A stretch of DNA of 63,878 nucleotides, taken from positions 1-63,878 of the forward strand of contig JAYSGB010000023.1 of NCBI GenBank assembly GCA_041913045.1, given 5' to 3'. Below the pieces are notes generated by a model, which had not been told where the DNA came from, searched no databases, and saw nothing but the letters and a program-made list of their open reading frames with translations. Position numbers and translations under genes: made by a program. The DNA is from CAMLOF01 sp041913045. Its GTDB lineage: Bacteria > Pseudomonadota > Gammaproteobacteria > Burkholderiales > Burkholderiaceae_C. Positions 1 to 9,240 of the stretch are shown piece after piece. Every line of letters begins with the position of its first letter. The stretch's first letter is position 1.

Positions 1-483
1 CGAGGTCTTTCACGCCTCGTTAAACCGTGTTGCACCTCGTCCTTGAATCCGCCCAACTTTACTTTCCGAGTCCACCCATTTACATCTTTAGTTGAGAAAA
101 TGGCAAGTAATGTCCCCACTACCGTCATGCGCTTCACTCTGAAGCGATCATCTCGACATAACAGCTCGCGTTAACAACTTTAGTTGCTCAGACGCGCGCC
201 CTACGAAGCGCATCCCAATGTCGAGTGTCTAGGCTTATTCGTCCAGCCGCTGTTCTGCAGTCGGCAGACCGCCGACGTTGATGGCCTCCTGCTCAAGCCC
301 CAGTGCAACGTTCAATATCCCGACGTCTTGCACTGCATTGCCTGGCATACCCTGAGCCAGGGCATGGTCGTGGTATTCATGACTGGTCCTTTCTTGGTTT
401 TGAGGGCTTCCGTTGGCATGTTTCCCCGATGCTCGCCAACCGAGGGTAAACACTGCCTTCATACCCATTGTTGCATCCCATGT
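1..483. other. Non-coding upstream region
   Basis: No convincing intact gene is visible here. Open frames exist on both strands but lack ribosome binding sites and family resemblance. On the minus strand around 238-330 the translation contains ILNVALGLEQEAIN, which resembles the start of a ferritin-like domain but is cut by a stop soon after, so it may be a decayed fragment. The rest probably carries distal promoter sequence for the permease gene that follows. Confidence 0.5.
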
Positions 484-502
484 ATGTATACAAAATATAC
501 AT
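484..502. promoter_or_regulatory. Operator-like dyad upstream of the NCS1 permease gene
   Basis: ATGTATA-CAAAA-TATACAT is a perfect 7+5+7 inverted repeat in an otherwise GC-rich region, ending 28 bp before the permease ATG. Its GTATAC core resembles sites bound by FadR/FCD-type GntR regulators, and such a regulator is encoded at 9241, but that link is only inferred. The dyad could also overlap the promoter. Confidence 0.55.
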
Positions 503-530
503 GCAATGCGTGCAAACACTGGAGACAACC

Positions 531-1973
531 ATGAAATCTGCGGAACCTTCCCACGTTGATCGAGGCAACACCCTCGATCCTGAAAGTAATGTGCTCAACC
601 CGGTCGGTGCGGCCGAAAAGAACTGGGGATGGTTCGCCATCTTCAACATCTGGGCAAATGATGTGCAGTCACTTTTTGGGTACTCGCTGGTCGCGTCCCT
701 CTTCATTTCCTACGGCGTCGGTGGTTGGACAGCTTTTGCTGCGTTGATAGCCGCAGGGCTGTTCGTCATGTGGATGGTCAACTTGTCGGGGGCCGCAGGA
801 GAAAAATACGGAATTCCGTACCCCGTGCTTGCGCGCGCCAGCCTGGGAACTGAGGGAGCGAAGCTGCCGGCGGTGCTTCGCGCCACGGTCGCAGTGTTCT
901 GGTATGGGGTGCAGGTGTACTTCGCGTCTACCGCCCTCGCCTTGCTGATCCGCTCGTTGACCGGTGCCAGCGGCGGCGGCGAGTTCCTGGGATTGACGGG
1001 AATCGACTGGCTGTCATTCTTCCTTGTCTGGGTGTTCCACATCCTCATCTTCTGGCGAGGCATGAGCTGGGTGGAAACCTTTCTGAACATTGCAGGCCCG
1101 TTCGTCTACGTGGTCATGATTGGCCTGGTCGTTGTGCTGTGGCAGCGTTCCGACGGCCGTCTTCTCGAGGCTACCGCCACCATCTTTGCCAATCCGGAAG
1201 GCACGTGGGCCACGGAGTTCAAGGGCTTCATCGCCATCGTCGGCACCATGGTTGCGTACTTTGCTGCGGTGATGATCAACTTCAGCGACTTTTCACGCTA
1301 TGCCAAGGACAAGCGGACGATGAAGATCGGCAACCTCACTGGCCTGCCTTTCAACATGATTCTGTTCTCGGCACTGGCGTTGCTGACCACGGGTGGCGCA
1401 GCCGTGGTGTTTGGTGAGGCGATCATCAACCCCACAGAGATTGTGGAGCGCACCGACAGCGTGCTGCTCAGCGTGATTGCTGCGATCACTTTCTTTGCGG
1501 CCACGGTGGGCATCAACCTGGTGGCCAACTTCATACCCGCGGTCAACGGTATTGCCAACCTGGCACCCGAAAAGATCACCTTCCGCAAGGCCGGGATCAT
1601 CACGTCATTGTTCGCGCTGGTCATCGGCGGCTTCTGGAACAGCTTCATCAGCGAGTTCGGCATCAGCGGCTTCGTGAACACCCTGGGTGCGACCCTGGCG
1701 CCGATTTTCGGGATCATGATCGTGGACTACTACCTGCATCGCAAGCAGCGGTTGGATCTGGACGACCTCTACAACATGGAGGGCGGTCGCTACCACTATG
1801 TCGATGGCTGGAACCGTGTTGCAGTCAAGGCATTCGGGGCCGCTGCGATCTTCTCGGTGGCCACGGTCTGGGTTCCCTGGTTTGAATTTCTCTCGGGCTA
1901 CAACTGGGTGATCGGGGCCGTGCTTGGCGGTGTCATTTACAACGCCTTGGCTCGGCATCACGTCAAGGTGTGA
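531..1973 (+). CDS. NCS1 family nucleobase/hydantoin-type permease
   Basis: This is a 480-residue integral membrane protein of the nucleobase:cation symporter-1 family, which takes up purines, pyrimidines, allantoin, hydantoins or thiamine with a cation. The NCS1 signature NWGWFAIFNIWANDVQS lies near residues 30-50, and about 12 hydrophobic segments follow, with YGIPYPVLARASLG and INFSDFSRYAKD typical of the family. The start at 531 is preceded by GGAGAC at a good distance, whereas an upstream in-frame start at 468 has no such site. It converges on an amidohydrolase operon, so the substrate is likely a ring-nitrogen compound handled by that enzyme. The exact substrate cannot be read from sequence. 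Confidence 0.9.
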   Translation: MKSAEPSHVDRGNTLDPESNVLNPVGAAEKNWGWFAIFNIWANDVQSLFGYSLVASLFISYGVGGWTAFAALIAAGLFVMWMVNLSGAAGEKYGIPYPVLARASLGTEGAKLPAVLRATVAVFWYGVQVYFASTALALLIRSLTGASGGGEFLGLTGIDWLSFFLVWVFHILIFWRGMSWVETFLNIAGPFVYVVMIGLVVVLWQRSDGRLLEATATIFANPEGTWATEFKGFIAIVGTMVAYFAAVMINFSDFSRYAKDKRTMKIGNLTGLPFNMILFSALALLTTGGAAVVFGEAIINPTEIVERTDSVLLSVIAAITFFAATVGINLVANFIPAVNGIANLAPEKITFRKAGIITSLFALVIGGFWNSFISEFGISGFVNTLGATLAPIFGIMIVDYYLHRKQRLDLDDLYNMEGGRYHYVDGWNRVAVKAFGAAAIFSVATVWVPWFEFLSGYNWVIGAVLGGVIYNALARHHVKV

Positions 1974-2010
1974 CGAACGGGCGAATCGCGTACCGAACGC
2001 CCAAAGGACT

Positions 2011-2041
2011 CGGGGCTCAGCGCATCACTGGCTGAGCCCCG
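2011..2041. terminator. Hairpin between convergent genes
   Basis: CGGGGCTCAGC and GCTGAGCCCCG form a perfect 11-bp stem around a 9-nt loop, 37 bp after the permease stop codon. No T-tract follows on either strand, so it is a stem-type terminator or mRNA-protecting hairpin between the converging permease and amidohydrolase genes. Confidence 0.6.
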
Positions 2042-2079
2042 GCTGTCTGGAGCAACGACAAGAAGGCGTGCATCAGGCC

Positions 2080-3528
2080 TCAGTAATGCGCAGCGCCCCA
2101 AAGATGCGCAGGCATGTCAGTGAGGTGCCGCAGCCCGCTGCGATCCAGCATCCGCTCACATGCCTCTTGGGCTTGCTCCATCACATCTGTTTCGTTGACG
2201 CTGAGCACCTGACGCCCTTGCATCAGCACACGCCCGTCGACGATGGTGGTGTCCACATCGGCGGCGTTGGCGAAGCATGTGACGCGCATCAGCGGCATGT
2301 TCAGCGGCATCATGTGCGGTTTGAACAGGTCGACCAGAATGATGTCGGCCTTCTTGCCCGCCTCCAGCGACCCGATCTCGTTGTCAAGCCCCAAGGCACG
2401 GGCAGCGTCAATCGTGCACATCTCGAGCACCTTGCCGTGCGGCAGCACGTCGGGGTCGCGGAAATGGCGGCGGTGGTAGTGCATGGCCTGGAACATGTGG
2501 CGGAACATGTCGTAGCCACGGTCTGGCGCCGACCCGTCCGAGCCAAGTGCCACGTTGACACCGCGCTCGATCAGCTCAGGCACCGGGCAGCGCCCCAGGA
2601 TCGACATGATCGCGCTGGGGTTGTGCACGATATGCGTACCGGTCTCCAGCGCGGCTGTCATGTCGTCCTCGGTCAAATCGATGCTGTGCGACATGAACGA
2701 ACGCGGGCCGAGCAAGCCCAGTTCGCGAGCCAGCGCGATGGTTCCTGCGCGGTGACCATCTTGGGTCAGGCCCAAGTCATACCGTCTGGCCAGCGCCACC
2801 CCGTCGGCAGCCTGGCGCTCGAATTGCGAGCGCAAGGCTTCGTGGGCGGGTTCGTGCATTGGCGCGAAAACGGCAAGGTTCACCGCCATCTGCAGACGGC
2901 CGCTGGCGCGGCCGTGGTTCTCTTGCACGATCTGCTCGCACACGGCCATCATGGTTTCGGCATCGATCTCGTGCTCGGCTGGCGGTTGCGCCGCCCAGTC
3001 GGTGTAAATGCGCGGCGCGGGCGGACGCGACGGCCCGACGGCCAGAACGGCACGCGTTCCGGCGGCCTCGATGGCATCGCCATGGGCGCGTGCGTACTTT
3101 GGATCGTCCACGCGCATGATGGAGTCGCCTCCGCCGAACAGTGAAACGCCGGTGGTGACGCCGGCCTTGAGTTTCTCCAGCGATGCCAAGGCCGCCTCGG
3201 CATGCCAGAAATGTTCGTCGGACGCGGCGGTGTAGATCTTGGCTGCGGCCTGCATCCAGGCGCCGGGGCCTGCCCCTGCGCCCATGGTGCGCAACATGCC
3301 GTGACCGGCATGGGCGTGGCTGTCGATCAGGCCCGGCAGCACCGCTTTGCGGCGGGCGTCCAGGACTTGGCGGGGCTGGTAGCGCGCACGAAGGTCGGCT
3401 GCGTCGCCCACGGCGACGATGCGGTCGCCATTGACCGCCACGGAGGCGTTTTCGAGGATGCGGCGCTGAGCGTTGAGTGTGAAAACCGTGCCGTTGTCAA
3501 TCAGCAGGTCGATGGTGGTGGGTGTCAT
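2080..3528 (-). CDS. Amidohydrolase family protein (deaminase/chlorohydrolase-like)
   Basis: A 482-residue metal-dependent hydrolase of the cytosine deaminase/AtzA-TrzN-like branch of the amidohydrolase superfamily. The metal-binding His-x-His is at residues 71-73 (DSHAHAGHG), a further His lies in FMSHSIDL, another in THIVHNPSA, and the metal-binding Asp is in LGSDGSAPDRG. The C-terminal GSLEAGKKADIILVD is the usual composite-domain motif. Such enzymes remove amino or chloro groups from N-heterocycles (for example 8-oxoguanine, guanine, s-triazines). It is the last gene of the operon that starts with the peptide-type ABC binding protein at 9086, 33 bp after the second ATPase gene. Together with the adjacent NCS1 permease this suggests nucleobase-like catabolism; the true substrate is not determinable here. 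Confidence 0.85.
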   Translation of the reverse strand: MTPTTIDLLIDNGTVFTLNAQRRILENASVAVNGDRIVAVGDAADLRARYQPRQVLDARRKAVLPGLIDSHAHAGHGMLRTMGAGAGPGAWMQAAAKIYTAASDEHFWHAEAALASLEKLKAGVTTGVSLFGGGDSIMRVDDPKYARAHGDAIEAAGTRAVLAVGPSRPPAPRIYTDWAAQPPAEHEIDAETMMAVCEQIVQENHGRASGRLQMAVNLAVFAPMHEPAHEALRSQFERQAADGVALARRYDLGLTQDGHRAGTIALARELGLLGPRSFMSHSIDLTEDDMTAALETGTHIVHNPSAIMSILGRCPVPELIERGVNVALGSDGSAPDRGYDMFRHMFQAMHYHRRHFRDPDVLPHGKVLEMCTIDAARALGLDNEIGSLEAGKKADIILVDLFKPHMMPLNMPLMRVTCFANAADVDTTIVDGRVLMQGRQVLSVNETDVMEQAQEACERMLDRSGLRHLTDMPAHLWGAAHY

Positions 3529-3561
3529 GGGTTCAATGGTCCTGAGGTGTACGCGGCCTGA

Positions 3562-4545
3562 CTAGGCGGCCACGGGTATGGCTGCGGCTGCGCGCGGCAT
3601 GAAGCGCACTGGCTGGGTGACTGCAACGGCGTGGCAGGCGACGGACGCACCGTCAGGCAGGCGGCGCAACTCGGGGGTTTCGCGCCGGCAGATGTCGGCC
3701 GCCATCGCACAACGCGGGTGGAAGGCACAGCCAGGCGGCGGCGCCAGCGGGCTGGGGAGGTCCCCCGCGGGAACGGCGGCTGCACGGCGCCCCTGCCCTA
3801 CCCTGGGAATGGCAGCCAGCAGCAGCTGGGTGTAGGGGTGCCTGGGGTTGTCGAACAAGGTTTCCGTTGACGCGACTTCCACCAGACGCCCCAGGTACAT
3901 CACCCCGACGGTGGTGGAGACAAACCGCACCACTGCCAGGTTGTGGCTGATGAAGAGGCTGGTCAGGCCGTCCTCCGCCTCCAGGCGCTTGAGCAGATTG
4001 AGAATCTGGGCCTGCACGGACACGTCCAATGCAGACGTGGGCTCGTCGCACACCAGAAAATCGGGTTCACCCGCCAGTGCACGGGCGATGGAGATGCGCT
4101 GGCGCTGCCCCCCGGAAAACTCGTGCGGGTACTTTTCGGCGTCGGCAGCCGACAGCCCCACCCGCTGGAGCAACTCGGCCACGCGGGCCGGCACCTGATC
4201 GACCGGGCGCAAGCGCTGAAACACCAGGGGTTCGGCGATGGTGCGGCCGATGCGCCAGCGGGGGTTGAGCGACGCGTACGGGTCCTGGAAGACCATTTGC
4301 ACGCGCGGCGCCCTTTTGCCCGCCTCGGCTGTGAATTGCACGCTGCCCGACGAGGCCCGGTCAAGCCCGGCCACGATGCGTGCGAGGGTCGTCTTTCCGC
4401 AGCCCGATTCACCGACGAGGCTGAAGGTGGTGCCCCGCGGCACGTTCAGGCTCACACCAGACAGCGCCCGTACCGTTCGGCCCTGCGCCTGGAACTGGCG
4501 GGTCAAGTCGGAAACCTTCAGCAAAGGTTGAGGTTTGGCATTCAT
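3562..4545 (-). CDS. Peptide/nickel-type ABC transporter ATP-binding protein (DppF/OppF-like)
   Basis: A 327-residue ATPase of the Opp/Dpp importer group. It has Walker A GESGCGKTT at residues 45-53, the ABC signature SGGQRQRISIARALA, Walker B with VCDEPTSALD, and the C-terminal Cys-rich oligopeptide tail (GCAFHPRCAMAADICR). Its start overlaps the stop of the preceding ATPase gene in a TGATG arrangement, with GGAGG upstream, so the two are translationally coupled. It would pair with the other ATPase to energise import by the two permeases upstream. Many Dpp/Opp-type systems in these bacteria import opines, glutathione or other small organics rather than peptides. Confidence 0.92.
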   Translation of the reverse strand: MNAKPQPLLKVSDLTRQFQAQGRTVRALSGVSLNVPRGTTFSLVGESGCGKTTLARIVAGLDRASSGSVQFTAEAGKRAPRVQMVFQDPYASLNPRWRIGRTIAEPLVFQRLRPVDQVPARVAELLQRVGLSAADAEKYPHEFSGGQRQRISIARALAGEPDFLVCDEPTSALDVSVQAQILNLLKRLEAEDGLTSLFISHNLAVVRFVSTTVGVMYLGRLVEVASTETLFDNPRHPYTQLLLAAIPRVGQGRRAAAVPAGDLPSPLAPPPGCAFHPRCAMAADICRRETPELRRLPDGASVACHAVAVTQPVRFMPRAAAAIPVAA

Positions 4546-5540
4546 CAGGCGGCCTCCGCCACGGGGGGCAGTTCAAGAACGGGGGACCAGCAGGCCAGGG
4601 AGACGCCGCGGTGTTCCACCAGCTTGGGGCGTTGCTGGCGGCAGATGTCGGTGGCGCGTTCGCAGCGTGGGTGAAATGCACAACCATCAGGGCGGGCTGA
4701 CAGGCGCGGCATCGCCCCATCGATCTGCTTGAGCTGACTGGGCGTGTGGTCCAGCGGTGGAATCGAGCGCATCAGGCCGTGTGTGTAGGGATGTGAGGGG
4801 CGCCCCACAACGTCCTCGACCCGGCCGATCTCGGCAATGCGGCCGGCGTACATCACCGCCACGCGATCGGCGTTTTCCGATATCACGCCCATGTCGTGCG
4901 TTACCAGCAGCACCGCCGTGCCGCGTTCCTGGCACAGGCGGCGCAACAGCTCCAGCACTTGCGCCTGTACCGACACATCCAGCGCAGTTGTCGGCTCATC
5001 GGCCACCACCAGATCGGGTTCGGCGCACAGTGCCAGCGCAATCACGATGCGCTGGCGCATGCCGCCGGAGAACTGGTGCGGGTAGGCGTCGACCCGCTCT
5101 GCAGGCGACGGAATGCCGACGCGGCGAAGCCAATCAACCGCCCTCTCCCGGGCCTCTGCGGCGGTAAGCGGCAGGTGGGTGCACAGCGTTTCGATCAGCT
5201 GATCGCCCACGGTGAGCAGCGGGTTGAGGCTGAGCAGCGGGTCCTGAAAAACTGCCGCGATGCGGCGGCCGCGCAAGGCTCGCATGCGCGCTGGCGGCAA
5301 GGCCTGGATGGCTTCGCCGTCGAAGATGATCTGGCCAGAGGCAACGTGCGCTGGCGGGTCCAGCAAGCCCAGAACGGCCATGCCGGTGAGGGACTTGCCA
5401 GCGCCGGACTCTCCAACGAAGCCGAGAATCTCACCGCGAGCGATGTCGAAACTCACGTCATCAAGCGCAATCAGCGGGCTGTGGCGTGTCGGAATCTCCA
5501 CGCGCAGGTGGCGCACCGACAGCAATGGGGAAGCATTCAT
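4545..5540 (-). CDS. Peptide/nickel-type ABC transporter ATP-binding protein (DppD/OppD-like)
   Basis: A 331-residue partner ATPase with Walker A GESGAGKSLTG, signature SGGMRQRIVIALAL, Walker B VVADEPTTALDVS and the C-terminal GCAFHPRCERATDICR tail. I prefer the ATG at 5540 because AAGGAA stands 6 nt upstream, while the ATG at 5555 has no Shine-Dalgarno sequence. It forms a heterodimer with the following ATPase and sits just downstream of the second permease gene. The tail Cys residues in such proteins can bind an Fe-S cluster. Confidence 0.92.
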   Translation of the reverse strand: MNASPLLSVRHLRVEIPTRHSPLIALDDVSFDIARGEILGFVGESGAGKSLTGMAVLGLLDPPAHVASGQIIFDGEAIQALPPARMRALRGRRIAAVFQDPLLSLNPLLTVGDQLIETLCTHLPLTAAEARERAVDWLRRVGIPSPAERVDAYPHQFSGGMRQRIVIALALCAEPDLVVADEPTTALDVSVQAQVLELLRRLCQERGTAVLLVTHDMGVISENADRVAVMYAGRIAEIGRVEDVVGRPSHPYTHGLMRSIPPLDHTPSQLKQIDGAMPRLSARPDGCAFHPRCERATDICRQQRPKLVEHRGVSLACWSPVLELPPVAEAA

Positions 5541-5556
5541 GTGTGGTTCCTTCATC

Positions 5557-6480
5557 TCATTTCAGCCGGGGGTTGAGGACGTCACGCAGCCAGTCGCCAA
5601 ACAGGTTGACCCCCAGCACCAGGCCCACCAGCAGCAGACCGGGCATGACGGTGATCCACCACTCGCCGGAGAACAGCACTTCATTGCCGATCCGGATCAG
5701 GGTGCCCAGAGAAGGTGAGCTGGCGGGAACGCCCAGCCCCAGGAAACTCAGCGTGGCCTCGGTGAGGATGGCCAAGCCGATGGACAGTGTTGCGATCACC
5801 ATCACGGGGCTCAGCACATTGGGCAGCACGTGCCGCCACAGGATGCGAATGCGGCCCATGCCAATCAGACGTGCGGCATTGACGTAGTCCTTGTCTTTTT
5901 CAACAAGCGTCAAGCCACGCACCGTGCGAGCGTATTGCACCCAGTTGGCAAGCGCGATGGCCAGCACCACGATGTACAGCGACATCTCTTCGTAGATCTC
6001 GCGCGGCATCACCGTGCGAGACAGACCGTCGATCAGCAGCGCCACGAGGATGGCGGGAAAGCTCAGCTGGACGTCGGCTGCGCGCATGATGAGCGCATCC
6101 AGCCGACCGCCGCTGTAGCCTGCTAGCAGGCCAAGTGCCACACCCAGCGCCATAGCCACCACTGTGGACGCCAGACCAACCAGCAGCGAAATGCGCAAGC
6201 CGTAAAGCATGACCGAGACCAGGTCACGGCCCTGGCCGTCGGTGCCCAGCAGAAAGCGCCATTGACCGCCTTCCATCCAGACGGGAGGCATGCGGGCGTC
6301 GAGGATGTCGAGCGCGGCGGGGTCGAAGGGGTTCTGCGGTGCCAGCCAGGGCGCGGCCAAAGCCATCACCGCGTAAACCACCAGCAGGAAGGCCGCGATC
6401 ATGGCCTCGGGGGAACGGCGCAATTGCCAGACCAGATCGGCATTGCGCACTCGGTGCCAGCCCGAAACAAGTGTGTTCAT
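5557..6480 (-). CDS. Peptide-type ABC transporter permease (DppC/OppC-like)
   Basis: A 307-residue inner-membrane permease with the OppC N-terminal segment, a loop ending in GTDGQGRDLVS and the cytoplasmic EAA-type loop KDYVNAARLIGMGRIRI that contacts the ATPases. About six membrane spans are visible. The frame stays open upstream to 6942, but only the ATG at 6480 (MNTLVSGW) gives a normal OppC N terminus, and it lies 14 bp from the end of the DppB-like gene. It forms the channel together with that permease. Confidence 0.92.
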   Translation of the reverse strand: MNTLVSGWHRVRNADLVWQLRRSPEAMIAAFLLVVYAVMALAAPWLAPQNPFDPAALDILDARMPPVWMEGGQWRFLLGTDGQGRDLVSVMLYGLRISLLVGLASTVVAMALGVALGLLAGYSGGRLDALIMRAADVQLSFPAILVALLIDGLSRTVMPREIYEEMSLYIVVLAIALANWVQYARTVRGLTLVEKDKDYVNAARLIGMGRIRILWRHVLPNVLSPVMVIATLSIGLAILTEATLSFLGLGVPASSPSLGTLIRIGNEVLFSGEWWITVMPGLLLVGLVLGVNLFGDWLRDVLNPRLK

Positions 6481-6494
6481 GGTGTGTGCTCCTC

Positions 6495-7463
6495 TCAGCG
6501 CGAGGTGCGCAGGCGCGGATCGACGGCGAAATACAGCAGGTCGACCACGGTGTTGATGACGACAAACAGCAGTGCAATCAGCAGGAGGTAGGCTGCGATG
6601 ACGGGCACGTCGCTGAAGGTGATGGCCTGGATGATGAGCAGCCCGAGTCCTGGCCACTGGAACACGGTCTCGGTGATGATCGAGAAAGCGATCATGGCGC
6701 CGATCTGCAAGCCTGCCACGGTGATGATGGGGATCAGCGTGTTGCGCAACGCGTGCTTGAAATGCACCGAGCGCTCCCGCAGGCCACGTGCCCGGGCGAA
6801 CTTGATGTACTCGGTACGCATGACTTCCATCATCTGCGTGCGAGTCAGCCGCATGAACAGCGTGAGCTGGAACAAGGCCAGTGTGATGGCTGGCATCACC
6901 AGCGACGCCCAGCCGCTGGCGGTAAGCAACCCGGTGTTCCAACCACCCACCTGAGTCAGTTCTCCGCGGCCGAACGCGGGCAGCCAGTTCAGGCCGACCG
7001 AGAACACGAGTATGAGCAGGATACCGGTGACGAAGGATGGCACCGAAATCCCGACCAGCGATGCCACCTGCAGTGCGCGTGCGCCAGCCGAGCGTGGCCG
7101 TATGCCGCTGTAGACCCCAAGGGGAATGCCCACGGCCAGGGCCAGAACGGCGGCCACCATAGCAAGCTCCAGCGTTGCGGGCAGGCGCGAGGCGATGACC
7201 TGCGCCACCGGCTCGAGGTTACGGTACGAAACGCCGAACTCGCCCTGCAGCGCCCTGCCCACGAAGCGCAGGTACTGCAGGGGCAGCGGCTGGTCCAGCC
7301 CCAGGCTTTCGCGCAGGGCTGCTTTTTCTTCGGCGGTCGCGTTCTCTCCCGCGAGGTTGTTGACCGGATCGCCGATGAAGTTGAACAGGCCAAAGGCCAG
7401 CAGAGAGACGACAGCCATCACCAGCAAGCCATTGGCCAGCCGGGCAGTGATGAAGCGGATCAT
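6495..7463 (-). CDS. Peptide-type ABC transporter permease (DppB/OppB-like)
   Basis: A 322-residue permease whose N terminus MIRFITARLANGLLVM and GDPVNNLAGEN loop are typical of the DppB/OppB family. Six membrane segments are apparent, with the EAA loop RTEYIKFARARGLRER and GLLIIQAITFSDVPV near the C terminus. It lies 27 bp downstream of the binding-protein gene and 14 bp upstream of the second permease gene, so the five transporter genes and the amidohydrolase form one operon. No strong Shine-Dalgarno sequence is seen before this start. Confidence 0.92.
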   Translation of the reverse strand: MIRFITARLANGLLVMAVVSLLAFGLFNFIGDPVNNLAGENATAEEKAALRESLGLDQPLPLQYLRFVGRALQGEFGVSYRNLEPVAQVIASRLPATLELAMVAAVLALAVGIPLGVYSGIRPRSAGARALQVASLVGISVPSFVTGILLILVFSVGLNWLPAFGRGELTQVGGWNTGLLTASGWASLVMPAITLALFQLTLFMRLTRTQMMEVMRTEYIKFARARGLRERSVHFKHALRNTLIPIITVAGLQIGAMIAFSIITETVFQWPGLGLLIIQAITFSDVPVIAAYLLLIALLFVVINTVVDLLYFAVDPRLRTSR

Positions 7464-7490
7464 TTTGCTTAACTGCGCTTGATGCTTCTG

Positions 7491-9086
7491 TTACTTGGCC
7501 GGAGCGCGTACCAGCCACAGCCGCATCTGGTTGTCGGGCGCCTGGGCCAGCTGGATACCCTTGCGCGCAGCCCAGGTGATGGGTTGCTGGTGCAGTGGCA
7601 CGTGCGAAATGTCTTCGCGCTCAAGTGCAACGGCTTCTTCGATCAGTTTGTTGCGTTTGGCGGCGTCGATCTCTGCGGCGATGCGAGGCAGATAGGCGTC
7701 AAACTTGGGATTGCTGTAGCGGCCGGCATTGAGCGCGCCCTCCCGCTGGGTACGGGTGTGCACAACGTCTTTGAGCAGACCGTAAGAGTCTGCCATGGGC
7801 AGACCGGCGTGGCCAACGATGTAGAAGGACACGTCATTGGTGTTGAGCCGGACGCTCCAGCGCGCCGTAGGCTCGATCGTCAAGTTGGTCTTGATGCCCA
7901 CCCGCGCCAGCATGGACGAGATGGCCAGGCAGATCGCCTCGTCGTAGACGTAGCGGTCGTTCGGGCATTGCATGCCCACGGTGAAACCGTTGGGGTAGCC
8001 TGCGTCGGCCAGCAGTTTCTTCGCGGTGGCCTGGTCGTAGGGCAGCAAGCGCTTGTTGAGCGAGTTGGGGGCGCCGTTGAGGTACGGTGACAACAGGGTG
8101 CCTGACGGCCACGAGGCGTTGCGCATCACCGAGCGCTTGATCGCTTCGATGTCGATGGCATGGTAGACCGCCTGGCGGACACGCTTGTCCTTGAAGGGGT
8201 TCTTGCCCTTGACGTCGCTGTAGAGCAGCTCGTCGCGGTGCTGGTCCATGCCCAGGAAAATCGTGCGCAACTCAGGGCCTTGGACCACATCCACACCGCT
8301 GGATTGCAGACGCGGGACGTCCTGCAGCGGGACGCTGACGGAAACGTCGATGCTGCCGCTGATCAGGGCCGATGTGCGGGTCGCATCCGACTTGATGGGC
8401 ATGAACGTCACCTCGCCCAGGTTGTGCTTGGGTTTGTCCCACCAGCCGGCAAAGGCCGTCAGCACCGTGCGGGTGTCAACGTCACGCTGCTTCAGCATGA
8501 AGGGGCCGGTGCCGTTGGTATTGCGGTTGGCGTGGTTTTCCTTCTGTTTCTGCAGGTCGCTGGCCTCGGTGGAGCGGTTTGCTTCAGACCACCCCTTGTC
8601 CATGACCAGAAGCTGCACCAGTTCGTTGGTCAAGATGGGCATGGGGTTGTGCGTTTCCACGTCCACCGTGTTTGCGTCAACCTTGCGCACGTCTTTGATG
8701 TCGCTGAGGTTGCCCTTGACCAGTGAACCTGGGGTGTTCACCCGCTGCCAGGAAAACACCACGTCATCGGCATCGAAGGTTTCGCCGTTGTGGAACTTCA
8801 CCCCTTGGCGCAACGTGAAGCGCCATACCGTGGGGCTGACCACCTTCCAGGACGTTGCCAGTGCGGGCTCGATCTGCAGCTTGTCATTGAAACGGACCAG
8901 CGCTTCGTAGATGTTGCTCACGAATGCGTTGGTGAAGCTGTTGTTGGTCGAGTGCGGGTCCATGGACAGGGCGTCCAGGTTGGCAGACCAGGTCAGCGAT
9001 TGGGCTGGCGCCTGCGCCATGCCGGTTTGCAGGCCCAGGCCTGCGATCAGTGCCACCAGGGCGCGGGAAAAGAGTTGCTGCTTCAC
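7491..9086 (-). CDS. ABC transporter substrate-binding protein, family 5 (DppA/OppA-like)
   Basis: A 531-residue periplasmic binding protein with a signal peptide (VKQQLFSRALVALIAG... ending near GMAQA) and the family-5 signatures ATSWKVVSPTVWRFTLRQGV and KFHNGETFDADDVVFS. The start is GTG at 9086, with AGAGGAGA about 7 nt upstream; the longer open frame to 9290 lacks a signal sequence. It is the first gene of the six-gene ABC/amidohydrolase operon and should set its substrate specificity. Members of this family bind peptides, opines, glutathione, nickel and other ligands, and the ligand here is unknown. Confidence 0.9.
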   Translation of the reverse strand: MKQQLFSRALVALIAGLGLQTGMAQAPAQSLTWSANLDALSMDPHSTNNSFTNAFVSNIYEALVRFNDKLQIEPALATSWKVVSPTVWRFTLRQGVKFHNGETFDADDVVFSWQRVNTPGSLVKGNLSDIKDVRKVDANTVDVETHNPMPILTNELVQLLVMDKGWSEANRSTEASDLQKQKENHANRNTNGTGPFMLKQRDVDTRTVLTAFAGWWDKPKHNLGEVTFMPIKSDATRTSALISGSIDVSVSVPLQDVPRLQSSGVDVVQGPELRTIFLGMDQHRDELLYSDVKGKNPFKDKRVRQAVYHAIDIEAIKRSVMRNASWPSGTLLSPYLNGAPNSLNKRLLPYDQATAKKLLADAGYPNGFTVGMQCPNDRYVYDEAICLAISSMLARVGIKTNLTIEPTARWSVRLNTNDVSFYIVGHAGLPMADSYGLLKDVVHTRTQREGALNAGRYSNPKFDAYLPRIAAEIDAAKRNKLIEEAVALEREDISHVPLHQQPITWAARKGIQLAQAPDNQMRLWLVRAPAK

Positions 9087-9240
9087 GATGTCTCCTCTTG
9101 GGTTGGTCAGTGCGATCGACGTCTTGTGTCGATTCGTGGGATTATTGTCACATAAATAAAAAGTTTTGCAACAATTATTCAGGCGTTTGTTACCATGGAA
9201 ACCCTCATGGCACAATTCAGCCTTTCTTACAGGGATCAAC
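9087..9240. promoter_or_regulatory. Divergent intergenic region between the ABC operon and the GntR gene
   Basis: This 154-bp spacer separates the minus-strand binding-protein gene from the plus-strand regulator gene. Positions about 9140-9180 are strikingly AT-rich for this genome and carry imperfect mirror elements ATTATTGT and ACAATTATT, a sensible place for divergent promoters and a GntR operator. I could not fix -35/-10 elements with confidence. Confidence 0.45.
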
